64,000 bases of DNA, from NCBI GenBank assembly GCA_018649725.1, contig JABIHH010000017.1, positions 1 to 64,000 on the forward strand, in the 5' to 3' direction. Positions within the stretch are counted from its first letter, which is position 1. Each line of letters opens with the position of its first letter. The position numbers were made by a program, and so were the translations under genes. The notes beneath the pieces are model-generated. The model saw only the letters and a program-made list of their open reading frames with translations. It did no database searches and was not told the origin of the DNA. This document shows positions 9,293-18,773 of the stretch, piece by piece. The DNA is from Rhodospirillaceae bacterium. Its GTDB lineage: Bacteria > Pseudomonadota > Alphaproteobacteria > Rhodospirillales > UBA2165.

Positions 9293-9810
9293 CGGCCCAA
9301 AAAGACATTTGGGTCTTTGGCTATGCGTCCTTGATGTGGCAACCGGATTTCGACTTTATAGAGCGACATCCCGCGCTACTGTTTGGCTTTCACCGTGCTC
9401 TTTGTGTCTATTCCTATTTATATCGCGGAACCCGCGACAAACCTGGATTGGTCGCCGGCCTTTTGCCGGGTGGTTCCTGCAAAGGTGTCGCCTTCCGCGT
9501 TGCTGAGGATGATTGGGAAGAGGTGCATCGAAAATTGCACGAGCGCGAAATGGTCTATGAGGTTTATATTCCGAAATGGATGCAGGCTGATATCCAGGGC
9601 AATAGGCAACAGGTGTTTGGCTATATCGCTAATCCCGAAAATGATCAATATGCCGGAGATATCAATGAAGAGGAAATCGCCCGACTTATCAGTGAAGGCA
9701 TCGGCACCAGCGGCACTGGCCAGGAATATTTAGAGAATACGATCAAACATTTGAGAGAGTTGGGCATTCGCGATCAAAAACTTGAGCGCGTCTTGGCGGC
9801 GCTTAAATAG
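9289..9810 (+). CDS. ChaC-type gamma-glutamylcyclotransferase
   Basis: A 173-residue cytosolic protein of the ChaC family, which cleaves glutathione to 5-oxoproline and Cys-Gly. WVFGYASLMWQPDFDF (residues 8-23) is the substrate-binding loop of the family, followed by YRGTRDKPGLVAGLLPGGSCKGVAFRV and the catalytic-Glu region (LHEREMVYEVY). The C-terminus (GTGQEYLENTIKHLRELGIRD) is also typical. It is translationally coupled to the EamA transporter, suggesting joint handling of glutathione-derived or gamma-glutamyl compounds (inference). Start fixed by the four-base overlap. Confidence 0.9.
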   Translation: MTAQKDIWVFGYASLMWQPDFDFIERHPALLFGFHRALCVYSYLYRGTRDKPGLVAGLLPGGSCKGVAFRVAEDDWEEVHRKLHEREMVYEVYIPKWMQADIQGNRQQVFGYIANPENDQYAGDINEEEIARLISEGIGTSGTGQEYLENTIKHLRELGIRDQKLERVLAALK

Positions 9811-9815
9811 GCAGC

Positions 9816-10298
9816 TCAGTCGTTCGCGATCTTCGACAACAAAGCGATCAATTGGCCGCGCTCTTCGGTCGACAAATTTGCCGCGATCCGATCTTCATGC
9901 CCCATAACCATCGGTTTAAGTTTCTCTATTAAAGCTTCACCTTGTTGGCTGAGCACCAAAGCATAGGAACGCCGGTCAACCGGTGAGGGTCGCCGCTCAA
10001 CCAGGCCTCTCGATTCCAAGGCATCAATAACAGCCACCATGGTCGAACGTTCAATGCCCACAGCGCGCGCTAGGGCAGATTGGGTAAGACCGGGATTTGA
10101 ATAGACCAATAGAGCGACGCCAAATTGTCCCGGCGTCACCTGGACTTCGCTCATGGTTTTAACGAAATCATTAAACACAGTAATCTGAGCTCGACGTAGA
10201 TGATAGCCGAGCAATGTCGGCAGAATATCGAAATCGATATCTGCGTCATTTGTACTGGCCTCAGAGGCTGAAAGTGTTTTATCCACCACGGTTTTCAA
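9816..10298 (-). CDS. MarR-family transcriptional regulator
   Basis: A winged-helix regulator of about 160 residues. LGYHLRRAQITVFNDFVKTMSEVQVTPGQF-type dimer helices precede the recognition region (GLTQSALARAVGIERSTMVAVID) and the wing RRPSPVDRRSYALVLS, which carries the conserved Asp-Arg pair. No ATG is near the start: TTG at 10298 or GTG at 10289 or 10286 are possible, and no clear Shine-Dalgarno supports one. It lies downstream of, and on the same strand as, a benzoate-CoA-ligase-like gene; MarR proteins next to such ligases often sense the aromatic acid or its CoA ester. Confidence 0.88.
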   Translation of the reverse strand: MKTVVDKTLSASEASTNDADIDFDILPTLLGYHLRRAQITVFNDFVKTMSEVQVTPGQFGVALLVYSNPGLTQSALARAVGIERSTMVAVIDALESRGLVERRPSPVDRRSYALVLSQQGEALIEKLKPMVMGHEDRIAANLSTEERGQLIALLSKIAND

Positions 10299-10413
10299 TC
10301 AATTTTTTTTAAACAGTTAATTAAATATGCTGCGACCATAAGATTTATGCCTAACCTTGTCTATACACGCCACAGTATTTTTAGTGTAGCCGAAAACTGC
10401 CATTTTTTTCAAT

Positions 10414-11997
10414 TCAACTAACCTCTAAAGAAGGACTGTTTTCAGCCATTTGGCGTAGGGCAAAGCGCTGTAATTTTCCAGTTGCTGTCAAAGGCATCTC
10501 GTCCACAAAGAACATGCGACGCGGACATTTGTAGATCGATAAATTAGCGGTCAGCGAATCTGTCAATTCCTGTTCAAGTGCATCGGTCGAACCGCTGATA
10601 TCGGGGGCGACCATAAACAACGCCAACCGTACGAGACCATCTTCATTGGGCACACCGACAACAGCAGCTTCCTGGACGGCGTCGTTTTTGAGAACCTGAT
10701 CTTCAATTTCGGATGGGCTCACCCATTGGCCTGATATTTTGAGCATGTCGTCCGCCCGTCCCTGATATTCGTACCAGCCCTCTTCATCAAAAGTGAACAT
10801 GTCATTAGTGCAATACCAGCCATCTTTGAAAACTTCCCGGGTTTTCTTTTTCATATTCCAATAGCCGCTGGCGACACAGGACATTCGAACCCATAACACA
10901 CCCGGCATATTTGGCTCGGTCACCACGTCGCCATCCTTGTCGATTATTTTCACTTCGGTTCCAGGTGTTGGCACGCCGCAGGTGCCGGGGTTCATTTTAT
11001 CCGGTCGGTTGGCGAGGAACAGGAAGCAGGTCTCGGTCGCGCCGATACCTTCCAACATGGGGCGCCCAGTGGCCTCCATCCATTGATCAAATAACGAGCG
11101 TGGGAGCTTTTCTCCGGCCGTCAGATAATAACGCACATTTTTAAAATCTTGGTTTTCTGCAACGCCGTCCCGCAACATATTTCGGTAGAAAGTCGGCACG
11201 CTGAGCAAAATCGTCGGTTTGTATTTTTCAACGATTGCCGCAACAGAGGCGGCATCCGGCCATTCGGGATAAAGAATAACCGTCGCTCCCAGCCTAATCG
11301 GTGCCAAAAAACAATGCGCCAGGGAAAATGCGAAAAACAGTTTTGACGAGCCGTAGATGCGGTCGCCCGGGCCAACCCCCATAAGCTCACCCATCAAATG
11401 CTCAGCAGAAAATATTGATTTTTGACTATGAACAACGCCTTTGGGCTTACCTGTTGTGCCGGATGAATACATCCAAAGCGCCGGGTCATTCGGCTTCAAT
11501 TCGACGGCCTCCAATTCCTTTGAGGCGGGATCCATTATATTTGGCAAATTGTGAAAATCAGGATACTCAGCATCGGTGATAATGACTGCTGGATTAGCCG
11601 TTACATCTGCAGCAATTTCCTGAAAGCCGTCGATGAACATGTTATCAAGAATAAAGGCTTTGGCCTCGCTGTCATTCAACGTATAGGCAACATCAGCCGC
11701 ACTTAAGCGCAAATTAACCGCGATCGGCACGGCGCCAATTTTCATGAGCCCCAAATAACAATAGAAGAATTCCGGTGTATCACGCACCATCATAACGGTG
11801 CGGTCGCCCTTCGATATACCCAATTTCAAAAAGGCATTTCCCGCTTGATTCACGCGATGCCACAATTGACAATAGGTCACGGTTTCATCGCCGCAAACGA
11901 GCGCGATATCGTGATTTTGGCCACGCGCTATCGAGGGACCGAGAACTGCCTCGGCCATATTAAGCGATTTTCTGTCTGAACCGTTGGTCGAGGACAC
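10414..11997 (-). CDS. Benzoate-CoA ligase family acyl-CoA synthetase
   Basis: A 527-residue class I adenylate-forming enzyme. The P-loop-like motif MYSSGTTGKPKGVVHSQ, the A5 region GATETCFLF and the A7/A8 motifs GWYCTNDMFTFDEEGWYEYQGRADDMLKISGQWV are present, with the catalytic lysine in TGKLQRFALR near the end. The overall sequence (WHRVNQAGNAFLKLGI, MVRDTPEFFYCYLG) is closest to benzoate- and 4-hydroxybenzoate-CoA ligases, so it probably activates an aromatic or cyclic carboxylate with ATP and CoA. The start is GTG at 11997, preceded by a run GAGGGGGGG as ribosome binding site. The MarR gene 115 bp downstream probably regulates it. Confidence 0.85.
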   Translation of the reverse strand: MSSTNGSDRKSLNMAEAVLGPSIARGQNHDIALVCGDETVTYCQLWHRVNQAGNAFLKLGISKGDRTVMMVRDTPEFFYCYLGLMKIGAVPIAVNLRLSAADVAYTLNDSEAKAFILDNMFIDGFQEIAADVTANPAVIITDAEYPDFHNLPNIMDPASKELEAVELKPNDPALWMYSSGTTGKPKGVVHSQKSIFSAEHLMGELMGVGPGDRIYGSSKLFFAFSLAHCFLAPIRLGATVILYPEWPDAASVAAIVEKYKPTILLSVPTFYRNMLRDGVAENQDFKNVRYYLTAGEKLPRSLFDQWMEATGRPMLEGIGATETCFLFLANRPDKMNPGTCGVPTPGTEVKIIDKDGDVVTEPNMPGVLWVRMSCVASGYWNMKKKTREVFKDGWYCTNDMFTFDEEGWYEYQGRADDMLKISGQWVSPSEIEDQVLKNDAVQEAAVVGVPNEDGLVRLALFMVAPDISGSTDALEQELTDSLTANLSIYKCPRRMFFVDEMPLTATGKLQRFALRQMAENSPSLEVS

Positions 11998-12172
11998 TGA
12001 GGACCCCCCCTCTGTATATATATTTCTGCGACGCGACAGCTATTCATTTATTGGAATTATTAACTGTATTGTTGGGCTACCGAACGTTTTTAGTCAAGCA
12101 TTTGCTCATGTTAATTGGAAAAAATTTGCTTTAGAATGGCGAACCTAATATCTAGTGAGTTGGTAAGCGAAG

Positions 12173-12208
12173 ATTGACCAGGTAATTGACCAGGTAATTG
12201 ACAGGGGA
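12173..12208 (+). repeat. Short tandem repeat of a 12-bp unit
   Basis: The unit ATTGACCAGGTA occurs twice head to tail (12173-12184, 12185-12196) and is followed by a diverged third unit (ATTGACAGGGGA). The third unit contains both a TTGACA hexamer and the AGGGG that serves as ribosome binding site of the lipoprotein gene at 12217. It may be a slippage product or stacked binding sites for a regulator. Confidence 0.7.
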
Positions 12209-12216
12209 ATTGATAA

Positions 12217-12561
12217 ATGGCGGCCAAATACAGTGTGAAAGATATCAAACGGACGTCTAAGGTGCTTTTAGTCCTGGGCGGCTTCGTTCTGATGGCAGCT
12301 TTAACAGCATGCAGTTCAAGTTCGGGGAGTTGGCAGCATCCAACAAAACCAAAAGATATGTGGTCGGCTGATATTTCTGCCTGTAAAAGTCGGGCCAGCA
12401 TGCTGATCTCCCGTCAGTTAGATATCGACAGCGATTCTAACTTTCGCGTTCAAGATGATCTCCAAGTTCAGTTCGCCGCTCACGATGCGCGCAAAAAACG
12501 CTATGCCTATTTCACCAATTGTCTTTCGGGCAAAGGTTATCGACAGGTTTCTGGCAATTAG
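12217..12561 (+). CDS. Small outer-membrane-type lipoprotein, unknown function
   Basis: A 114-residue protein with a basic N-terminus, a hydrophobic helix (VLLVLGGFVLMAALTAC) and a lipobox LTAC near residue 32, so it should be cleaved by signal peptidase II and lipidated; the following SSSSG favours outer-membrane sorting. The mature part (about 80 residues) is rich in charged residues and has three further cysteines (SACKSR, TNCLSGKGY), the NCLSGKGYR ending being common in small proteobacterial lipoproteins. Start supported by AGGGG eight bases upstream. Thirty-one bases separate it from the aminopeptidase gene. Confidence 0.8.
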   Translation: MAAKYSVKDIKRTSKVLLVLGGFVLMAALTACSSSSGSWQHPTKPKDMWSADISACKSRASMLISRQLDIDSDSNFRVQDDLQVQFAAHDARKKRYAYFTNCLSGKGYRQVSGN

Positions 12562-12592
12562 CTGAGCCGGACGATCAGAGACAAACGACACC

Positions 12593-14638
12593 ATGGATAA
12601 ATCCGCAAATGATGTGCTGAGCCAGCTTCTATCGGACGCCGGTATTGAATATTCTGCGGCGGCGGTTAGGGATATTATAAAAGGTGTTGCCGCCAGCCCG
12701 GGTAGCGATGGTGCTATTGGCCCAGCAGATTCATGGCACCAACTCGTCGGCCTAGACATTTCTTCCGCATTAGCAGGTGCCTTAACCTCAGAATTAGAAA
12801 TTGCCCTAAAAATTGATGATGGCTTGGGCGATGGGTCCAATCCTTCGAAAGCACGGCTGGCAGATCTTCGCGGCGAGCTGAAAGCTCAAAGTCTGGATGG
12901 CTTTATCATCCCACTGGCCGATGAGCATCAAGGCGAATATGTCCCAAAAAATGCCCAAAGACTGGCCTGGCTCACCGGCTTTACGGGCTCCGCCGGCCTC
13001 GCCATCGTGCTCAAAAAAAAGGCGGCAATTTTTGTCGATGGGCGCTACACCTTGCAGGCTAGCGAACAAGTAGATGAGGATCAATTTGAGATCAATCATT
13101 TGATCGACCAACCTGCTGACACTTGGATTTCAGAAAATTTAAAAAACGAAGCCGTCCTGGGCTTTGACCCCTGGCTGCACACTTCCGATGGCGTTGTCAG
13201 GTTGCGAAAAGCTTGTGCAAAAGTGGGCGCAAAATTGTCACCCGTTGACGCCAATCCCGTCGATGCGGTATGGCACAATCAACCGCACCCACCGCTGACG
13301 CCGGTGACTTTGTTGGGATCTGACCTAACCGGCCGAGCTTCCATTGAAAAACGCCAAAACACAGCTCTCGCGCTACAAAGTGAAGGTCTTGCCGCCTGTG
13401 TACTCACCGCACCAGACTCGATTGCCTGGGCCGCCAACATCCGTGGCGGCGACGTACCTTACACGCCGTTTTCTTTGAGCTTCGCCATACTTCATGCCGA
13501 TTGTAAGCTCGCGATATACGGTGATCTCAGAAAATACCCGAGCTCCTCAATCAAAGATCTGGAACAGGATATCTCGCTCCACCCAAGAGAGGATTTTTTA
13601 CCGGCGCTCCATAATCTGGGGGCGCAAAAATCCAAAATCGGTGTCGATCTGTCCAGCGCCGCCGAAATAATCACCAAAACCCTGACCGATGCAGGTGCCA
13701 GCCTGCAGCGTTTAACCGACCCCTGCCAATTGCCCAAAGCCAAAAAGAACGCGGTCGAATTAGACGGTATGAAGCAAGCTCATGTAAGAGATGGCATCGC
13801 CCTCACCCGCTTTCTGGCCTGGCTGGATGAAACAGCGCCGGGCGGAGATCAGACGGAAATATCGGTCGCGGATCAATTGGAAGCTTTTCGCCGGGAAGGT
13901 GATAAGATCCAGGGCCTAAGCTTTCCAACCATTTCAGGCTCGGGGCCCAATGGCGCTATTGTGCATTACCGCGTGACGCCTGAAAGCAACCGTAAGCTGG
14001 ATCAAAATTCGCTCTATTTGGTGGATTCCGGCGCTCAATATTTGGATGGCACCACGGATGTCACCCGAACGATTGCCATCGGCACGCCGAGCGCAGAAAT
14101 GAAAGACAGGTTTACCCGCGTTCTTAAAGGCCATATTGCGCTCGCAAGTGCGGTTTTCCCAATGGGCACCAGCGGCTCACAATTGGATGTCTTGGCACGC
14201 GCTGCGTTATGGCAAATTGGTCTGGATTATGATCATGGCACCGGTCATGGCGTCGGCAGCTATCTCGGCGTTCATGAGGGACCGCACCGAATTTCAAAGA
14301 TTGGCAACCGTATCGCTCTGGAGCCTGGTATGATCGTCTCAAATGAGCCGGGATATTACAAAACGGGTGAATATGGCATTCGAATTGAGAGTTTACTTGC
14401 CGTGGTGGTGCCACCACAGCCTGAAACCACCGAAGCTATGGGAGCAAAGCCCCTCCTCGGTTTTGAGACACTTACCTTGGCCCCGATCGACCTCAGATTG
14501 ATAGAAAAAGCTCTCTTAACCCGGCAAGAAATGGATTGGCTCAACGGATATCATCATAGAGTAAGAACCACGCTCGGCCCGTTGCTGGACAAAAAAACCC
14601 AGAAATGGCTCGAACTCAAATGTGTTGATATTAACTAG
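12593..14638 (+). CDS. Aminopeptidase P family (M24B) Xaa-Pro aminopeptidase with N-terminal extension
   Basis: A 681-residue metallopeptidase removing N-terminal residues before proline. The creatinase-like N-domains start near residue 84 (RLADLRGELKAQSLDGFIIPLADEHQ; WLTGFTGSAG), and the M24 catalytic domain follows with the metal ligands visible: two Asp in LVDSGAQYLDGTTDVTRT, His in HGTGHGVGSYLGVHEGP, Glu in NEPGYY and Glu in GIRIESLL. The usual bacterial/eukaryotic long form is about 600 residues, so the first 80 residues are extra. This extension is predicted helical, slightly acidic and not recognised by me. ATG 12593 lacks a strong ribosome binding site but the frame is open and codon use is uniform. 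Confidence 0.9.
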   Translation: MDKSANDVLSQLLSDAGIEYSAAAVRDIIKGVAASPGSDGAIGPADSWHQLVGLDISSALAGALTSELEIALKIDDGLGDGSNPSKARLADLRGELKAQSLDGFIIPLADEHQGEYVPKNAQRLAWLTGFTGSAGLAIVLKKKAAIFVDGRYTLQASEQVDEDQFEINHLIDQPADTWISENLKNEAVLGFDPWLHTSDGVVRLRKACAKVGAKLSPVDANPVDAVWHNQPHPPLTPVTLLGSDLTGRASIEKRQNTALALQSEGLAACVLTAPDSIAWAANIRGGDVPYTPFSLSFAILHADCKLAIYGDLRKYPSSSIKDLEQDISLHPREDFLPALHNLGAQKSKIGVDLSSAAEIITKTLTDAGASLQRLTDPCQLPKAKKNAVELDGMKQAHVRDGIALTRFLAWLDETAPGGDQTEISVADQLEAFRREGDKIQGLSFPTISGSGPNGAIVHYRVTPESNRKLDQNSLYLVDSGAQYLDGTTDVTRTIAIGTPSAEMKDRFTRVLKGHIALASAVFPMGTSGSQLDVLARAALWQIGLDYDHGTGHGVGSYLGVHEGPHRISKIGNRIALEPGMIVSNEPGYYKTGEYGIRIESLLAVVVPPQPETTEAMGAKPLLGFETLTLAPIDLRLIEKALLTRQEMDWLNGYHHRVRTTLGPLLDKKTQKWLELKCVDIN

Positions 14639-14844
14639 ATTAATATGGCTTATTCACGAAATGGGTGCTGGTGATTGCCCTTATTGCCATTTCTGCTATT
14701 TTTCCTTATAAAATCAAATTGTTATAATTGGTCTACGATATAAAAATACTTACTTAATTTATACATTTATTCGGCCCGAAAGGGTCAGCGACTATTAAAT
14801 TTAAAAATTTAGCTAAAAAACTAACGTAATTTCGAGGAATACTT

Positions 14845-15651
14845 ATGGCTGGCACGCCGACAAAGAAGCTTTTCACCGCTGAAATCAAAATGATGAAGGA
14901 GAAAGGCCAGGAATTGCCGCAACACGTTTTTGAAACGAGCGGTTCAGAGGCTGCACCTACGCCCACTTCCAAAGGCGTATCCAATGCGCAATTGCTTTCT
15001 GCCATCCTTGATCTCCAAATAATCATGCGGAAAAACAACCAGGCAAGTGCTGAGCCCGCTGCCGCACCCGTTGCAGCCCCAGAACCTTCCGATGCCTCGC
15101 CCGAGACGACACAGTTAGAGCAGGATTTTGAAGCGGCGACGGCGCTTAAAAATGAAATTCGGGCGCTGTCGCGCTCAATTCAGGAAACAAAATCTGAAAT
15201 TCGCTCCATGCAAGGCGGCACGCAGGGTGGCGACCAGGTCTTGAAGGCGTCGCATGAATTGGATGCCGTTGTTCAAGCGACCGAAGATGCGACAAACATA
15301 ATTCTTGAATCCACTGAGAAAATTGATGAATTGGCGGCAAAACTTCAAAATAATGCTGACAATGAAGATGATCGGGGCGCCGCCGATGAAATCATGGAAA
15401 TCACGATAAAAATGATCGAAGCGTGTAACTTTCAGGACCTTACCGGTCAACGTATTACAAAGGTTGTCAGCGCTCTCAAATATGTCGAGGATCGCATCAA
15501 TGCGATGATTGAAATTTGGGGCGAGGAAGATATTTCCGAAGTTGATGCCTCGGTTGCTGATGAGACAGATGGAGACAAAAACCTCCTCAATGGCCCGGCT
15601 ATGGGTGATGAAGGTATCGCTCAAGACGACATCGACGCCCTTTTTGACTAA
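14845..15651 (+). CDS. cheZ: CheZ-like CheY-phosphate phosphatase
   Basis: A 268-residue, mostly helical protein. NFQDLTGQRITKVV (residues 195-208) matches the CheZ active site, with the expected aspartate (Asp198) and the water-orienting glutamine (Gln202); long amphipathic helices at about 90-190 fit the CheZ four-helix bundle. Residues 65-90 form an Ala/Pro-rich linker. The last ten residues, AQDDIDALFD, sit where CheZ carries its CheY-tethering peptide and also resemble the FliM N-terminal CheY-binding peptide. No che, fli or mot gene is nearby. RBS TCGAGGA precedes ATG 14845. Role: dephosphorylation of a CheY-type regulator, partner unidentified. Confidence 0.82.
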   Translation: MAGTPTKKLFTAEIKMMKEKGQELPQHVFETSGSEAAPTPTSKGVSNAQLLSAILDLQIIMRKNNQASAEPAAAPVAAPEPSDASPETTQLEQDFEAATALKNEIRALSRSIQETKSEIRSMQGGTQGGDQVLKASHELDAVVQATEDATNIILESTEKIDELAAKLQNNADNEDDRGAADEIMEITIKMIEACNFQDLTGQRITKVVSALKYVEDRINAMIEIWGEEDISEVDASVADETDGDKNLLNGPAMGDEGIAQDDIDALFD

Positions 15652-15790
15652 TACTCGATCCTGAGACTCCGCCATTTCTGTGGGTCTTATTGCTGATTTC
15701 TACTAAAAATCATTGAAATTTGCTTAAGCCATCCAAACATAGATGTATTGCTAGAAATGCACAAATTGGATTGTAAAAAAAGCTCATTTG

Positions 15791-16996
15791 ATGCCGAAAG
15801 ATAGCGCAGAAGAAATAGCTATTCCCAAGACCGTTAGCCTCGACTCTGAAATGCGCAAAATTGTGCTCGCGGGGGTCAAGTTCCTATTGGCACGCCTCAA
15901 GCAAAATAAGGTTATAGAAGCTGAGACGGAATATAAAGACGTCCTCCTGACACCGCTTCTAATGCAAAAATATCTTGATCTCGTGCGCGACAATCTCGAC
16001 CTCGGAAAAGATTTATTTGTCGATGAAGCAGGCAATCGTGTTTTAGATTTAGATACACCACTGGTTTGTGGTGCCACCTTGAGCGAAATTGAACGCATGC
16101 TTGTCTATACCTGCGCCAGTAAAATTTTTGTAACCTCGAAGAAACCCAAAGTCATCAAGGAGAAGAAGAAAAAGGGATTTGGGTTTTTTGGTGGAAAAAA
16201 AGACAAAGACGCAGACGGAGAAGCAGCTAAAAAACTAGATGAAGGGGCCGACAAGCTGGCCGAACTTAAACCTCATCTTATTTATGCCTGGCAGCTCCCG
16301 CTCGTCGATGCTTACCAAAAATTGCAACGCGAGCATTATCAAGCGCTCGGCGATACGCTCCTATTTTTAGACACACCTCAAAAAGTAAGCGTTGTTGCCG
16401 GTCTCAGCCCTGGTGCGATTGCCGATGTTCGGAAACTTACCGAGGAGCGATTTGAGACCATCCTACGCGTCAAACCTCAAGCAATCGCGGGTATGTCGCA
16501 AATTAAATCCAAAGCCAAATTTGATTTTTTATTTAAAACCGCAAAAAAACGCGTCTTTGACTTTTTCGCTCGTGAACAACAATACGTTGCTGAAATACTG
16601 GGCGTCCATGAGGACATTGCCTGGGCCTTGGACCAAAGCGTTGCCGATATGTCGATGGAAAGTTTGCCGGTGATCAGTCGGCTGAAAATGCCTTTCCTCA
16701 AAGTATTCATGGAAGTTTTCCGAGAAGAATTTGGTGATTTCGCGAAACTTATTCTGCGTGAGCCTGAATTTGCGACGGCGCATTTGAAGCCAATTATCGA
16801 AGAATTCGTCAATATGATGTCGGGTGATTCGATGGCTGACGATAAAGAAGATGCCGTTGCCAATATTGTAAGTCTCAAATGGCGTGGCCAGAAAGACGAT
16901 GTTCTCGAATGGTATAAGACCTTGAAACAGGAGCAAAAAGAGGCCGCGGCAGAAGAAAAAAAGCTGGCAAAATTAACCAAGAAAAAATTGAAATAG
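15791..16996 (+). CDS. Unrecognised 401-residue soluble protein
   Basis: I do not recognise this protein. It is predicted helical and soluble, with no signal peptide or membrane segment. Residues about 1-110 are a folded region (LLTPLLMQKYLDLVRDNLDLGKDLFVDE), residues 118-145 are a very basic, glycine-containing insert (KEKKKKGFGFFGGKKDKDAD), and residues 165-400 form a second helical region ending in a Lys/Glu coiled-coil-like tail. ATG 15791 is directly preceded by a TTG codon that could also start. It follows cheZ on the same strand after 139 bp; the pairing hints at a common role but proves nothing. Confidence 0.75.
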   Translation: MPKDSAEEIAIPKTVSLDSEMRKIVLAGVKFLLARLKQNKVIEAETEYKDVLLTPLLMQKYLDLVRDNLDLGKDLFVDEAGNRVLDLDTPLVCGATLSEIERMLVYTCASKIFVTSKKPKVIKEKKKKGFGFFGGKKDKDADGEAAKKLDEGADKLAELKPHLIYAWQLPLVDAYQKLQREHYQALGDTLLFLDTPQKVSVVAGLSPGAIADVRKLTEERFETILRVKPQAIAGMSQIKSKAKFDFLFKTAKKRVFDFFAREQQYVAEILGVHEDIAWALDQSVADMSMESLPVISRLKMPFLKVFMEVFREEFGDFAKLILREPEFATAHLKPIIEEFVNMMSGDSMADDKEDAVANIVSLKWRGQKDDVLEWYKTLKQEQKEAAAEEKKLAKLTKKKLK

Positions 16997-17159
16997 GCTT
17001 TTTTCGCACCATCTCCGCTTTTTTTGCTCTAAAACCACCTAAATCCATCAAATTTCTCTATTATTTTGAACTCATACCACTTGATTGCTAAGCGGATATG
17101 ATCAGAATAGCGCGACCTTTAATGGGAATTAAGATTCTCGCAGGAAATTGTACTGAAAT

Positions 17160-18569
17160 ATGAGTGATGCGACTAAAAAAGAGATGAGTTCGAGCGCCAT
17201 TTGGGGCGGTCGGTTTGATGGGGGTCCGTCAGAAATCATGGAACGCATTAATGCGTCAATTGATTTCGATAAGCGGATGTATGCCCAGGATATTGCTGCG
17301 TCTCAAGCCCATGCAGCCATGCTCGTCGCTCAAGATATCATTTCGGCCGAAGATGGCGCCCGGATAAGTGACGGGCTCGAGCAGATTCTGGCCGAGATCA
17401 CGGCCGGTGAATTTGAGTTTAAGACCGCGCTTGAAGATATTCATATGAACATTGAAGCCCGGCTTACCGAGATCATCGGCGATGCGGCCGGCAGGCTGCA
17501 CACCGCCAGGTCCCGAAATGATCAAGTCGCCACCGATTTCAAACTTTGGGTCAGAGACGAGCTTGATGGCCTGGACGCCGCACTAAAGTCTTTTCAAGCC
17601 ATGCTGATTGCCCGGGCCGAAGAACACGTCCAGACGATCATGCCGGGCTATACCCATTTACAAACGGCGCAGCCGGTGACACTTGGCCACCACCTTTTAG
17701 CCTATGTCGAAATGATTGGGCGAGACAGAAGCCGGGTTGTCGATTGCCGCACAAGAATGAACGAGAACCCCTTGGGGTCGGGCGCGCTCGCCGGCACATC
17801 TTTTCCAATAGATCGGCACGCGACAGCCGCGGCGCTTGGCTTTGATGGTCCGACAACAAATTCTCTGGATGCGGTATCAGATCGGGATTTCGCCCTTGAA
17901 TATATGTCCCTGGCCGCCATTCTTTCGGTGCATCTCTCCAGGCTCGCCGAAGAAATCGTCGTCTGGGCAAGTGCGTCCTTTGGTTTTGTCAATTTACCGG
18001 ACAGTTTTTCGACCGGTAGCTCCATGTTACCGCAAAAAAGAAATCCGGATGCGGCGGAGCTGGTGCGGGCTAAATCAGGCCGGGTGATCGGCAACCTCAA
18101 CAGTCTTCTGATTGTTATGAAGGGTTTGCCGCTGGCCTACAGCAAAGATATGCAAGAAGACAAAGAGCCGGTTTTCGAGACAGCTGATACGCTGGCGCTT
18201 ACCGTTGCAGCAATGACCGGCATGTTTGAGGAAATTACCTTCAACGCAGACAGAATGCTGGCGGCTGCCAAAGCTGCTAACTCCAACGCGATTGATCTCG
18301 CCGATTGGCTGGTCCGGGTTCTGGGCAAGCCCTTTAGGGAAGCGCACCATATCAGTGGCGCCATGGTCAAACTAGCCGAAGGCAAAAACTGTACGCTGGA
18401 AGAATTATCGCTTGGCGACATGCAGAGCATCGAGCCCGCCATAACCGAAGACGTTTTGGCCCAGCTTGATATTGAGCAAGCCTTGAACGCGCGGTCGAGT
18501 TTTGGCGGAACCGCACCCGAAAACGTCAAAGACGCTTGCGCTCAGGCACGTCTTAAGTATCTTGGATAA
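17160..18569 (+). CDS. argH: Argininosuccinate lyase
   Basis: A 469-residue enzyme splitting argininosuccinate into arginine and fumarate. The fumarase/aspartase-superfamily signature [12 protein letters not shown] is at residues 286-297 (catalytic serine in GSS), with [25 protein letters not shown] at the N-terminus, [16 protein letters not shown] and [17 protein letters not shown] in the active site. Length is standard. It leads the set argH-lptM-lysA, a gene order conserved in many Proteobacteria. Confidence 0.97.
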   Translation: MSDATKKEMSSSAIWGGRFDGGPSEIMERINASIDFDKRMYAQDIAASQAHAAMLVAQDIISAEDGARISDGLEQILAEITAGEFEFKTALEDIHMNIEARLTEIIGDAAGRLHTARSRNDQVATDFKLWVRDELDGLDAALKSFQAMLIARAEEHVQTIMPGYTHLQTAQPVTLGHHLLAYVEMIGRDRSRVVDCRTRMNENPLGSGALAGTSFPIDRHATAAALGFDGPTTNSLDAVSDRDFALEYMSLAAILSVHLSRLAEEIVVWASASFGFVNLPDSFSTGSSMLPQKRNPDAAELVRAKSGRVIGNLNSLLIVMKGLPLAYSKDMQEDKEPVFETADTLALTVAAMTGMFEEITFNADRMLAAAKAANSNAIDLADWLVRVLGKPFREAHHISGAMVKLAEGKNCTLEELSLGDMQSIEPAITEDVLAQLDIEQALNARSSFGGTAPENVKDACAQARLKYLG

Positions 18570-18590
18570 AGTAACTTTGGATTTTAGCTG

Positions 18591-18740
18591 ATGACATACC
18601 GTCAATTGCGAAAATGGATATTTGCTTTATTGGTCGTCTTGATGACGTTACCGATGCTATCGGCCTGCGGTAAAAAGGGCAAATTAGAGCCCCCGCCCGG
18701 TGAAAAATCCGATTATCCGCGAGAATATCCAACCTATTGA
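18591..18740 (+). CDS. lptM: LptM-like small lipoprotein
   Basis: A 49-residue lipoprotein between argH and lysA. The signal helix (IFALLVVLMTLPM) ends in the lipobox LSAC, followed by the conserved CGKKGKLEPP motif of LptM (YifL) and a short Pro/Tyr-rich tail. LptM assists maturation of the LPS translocon LptDE at the outer membrane in Escherichia coli; the role here is inferred from the motif and the argH-lptM-lysA position. ATG 18591 follows argH by 21 bp. Confidence 0.88.
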   Translation: MTYRQLRKWIFALLVVLMTLPMLSACGKKGKLEPPPGEKSDYPREYPTY

Positions 18741-18773
18741 GCTTTTTCGCTAAATCAATAAACTGAGCCTGAC

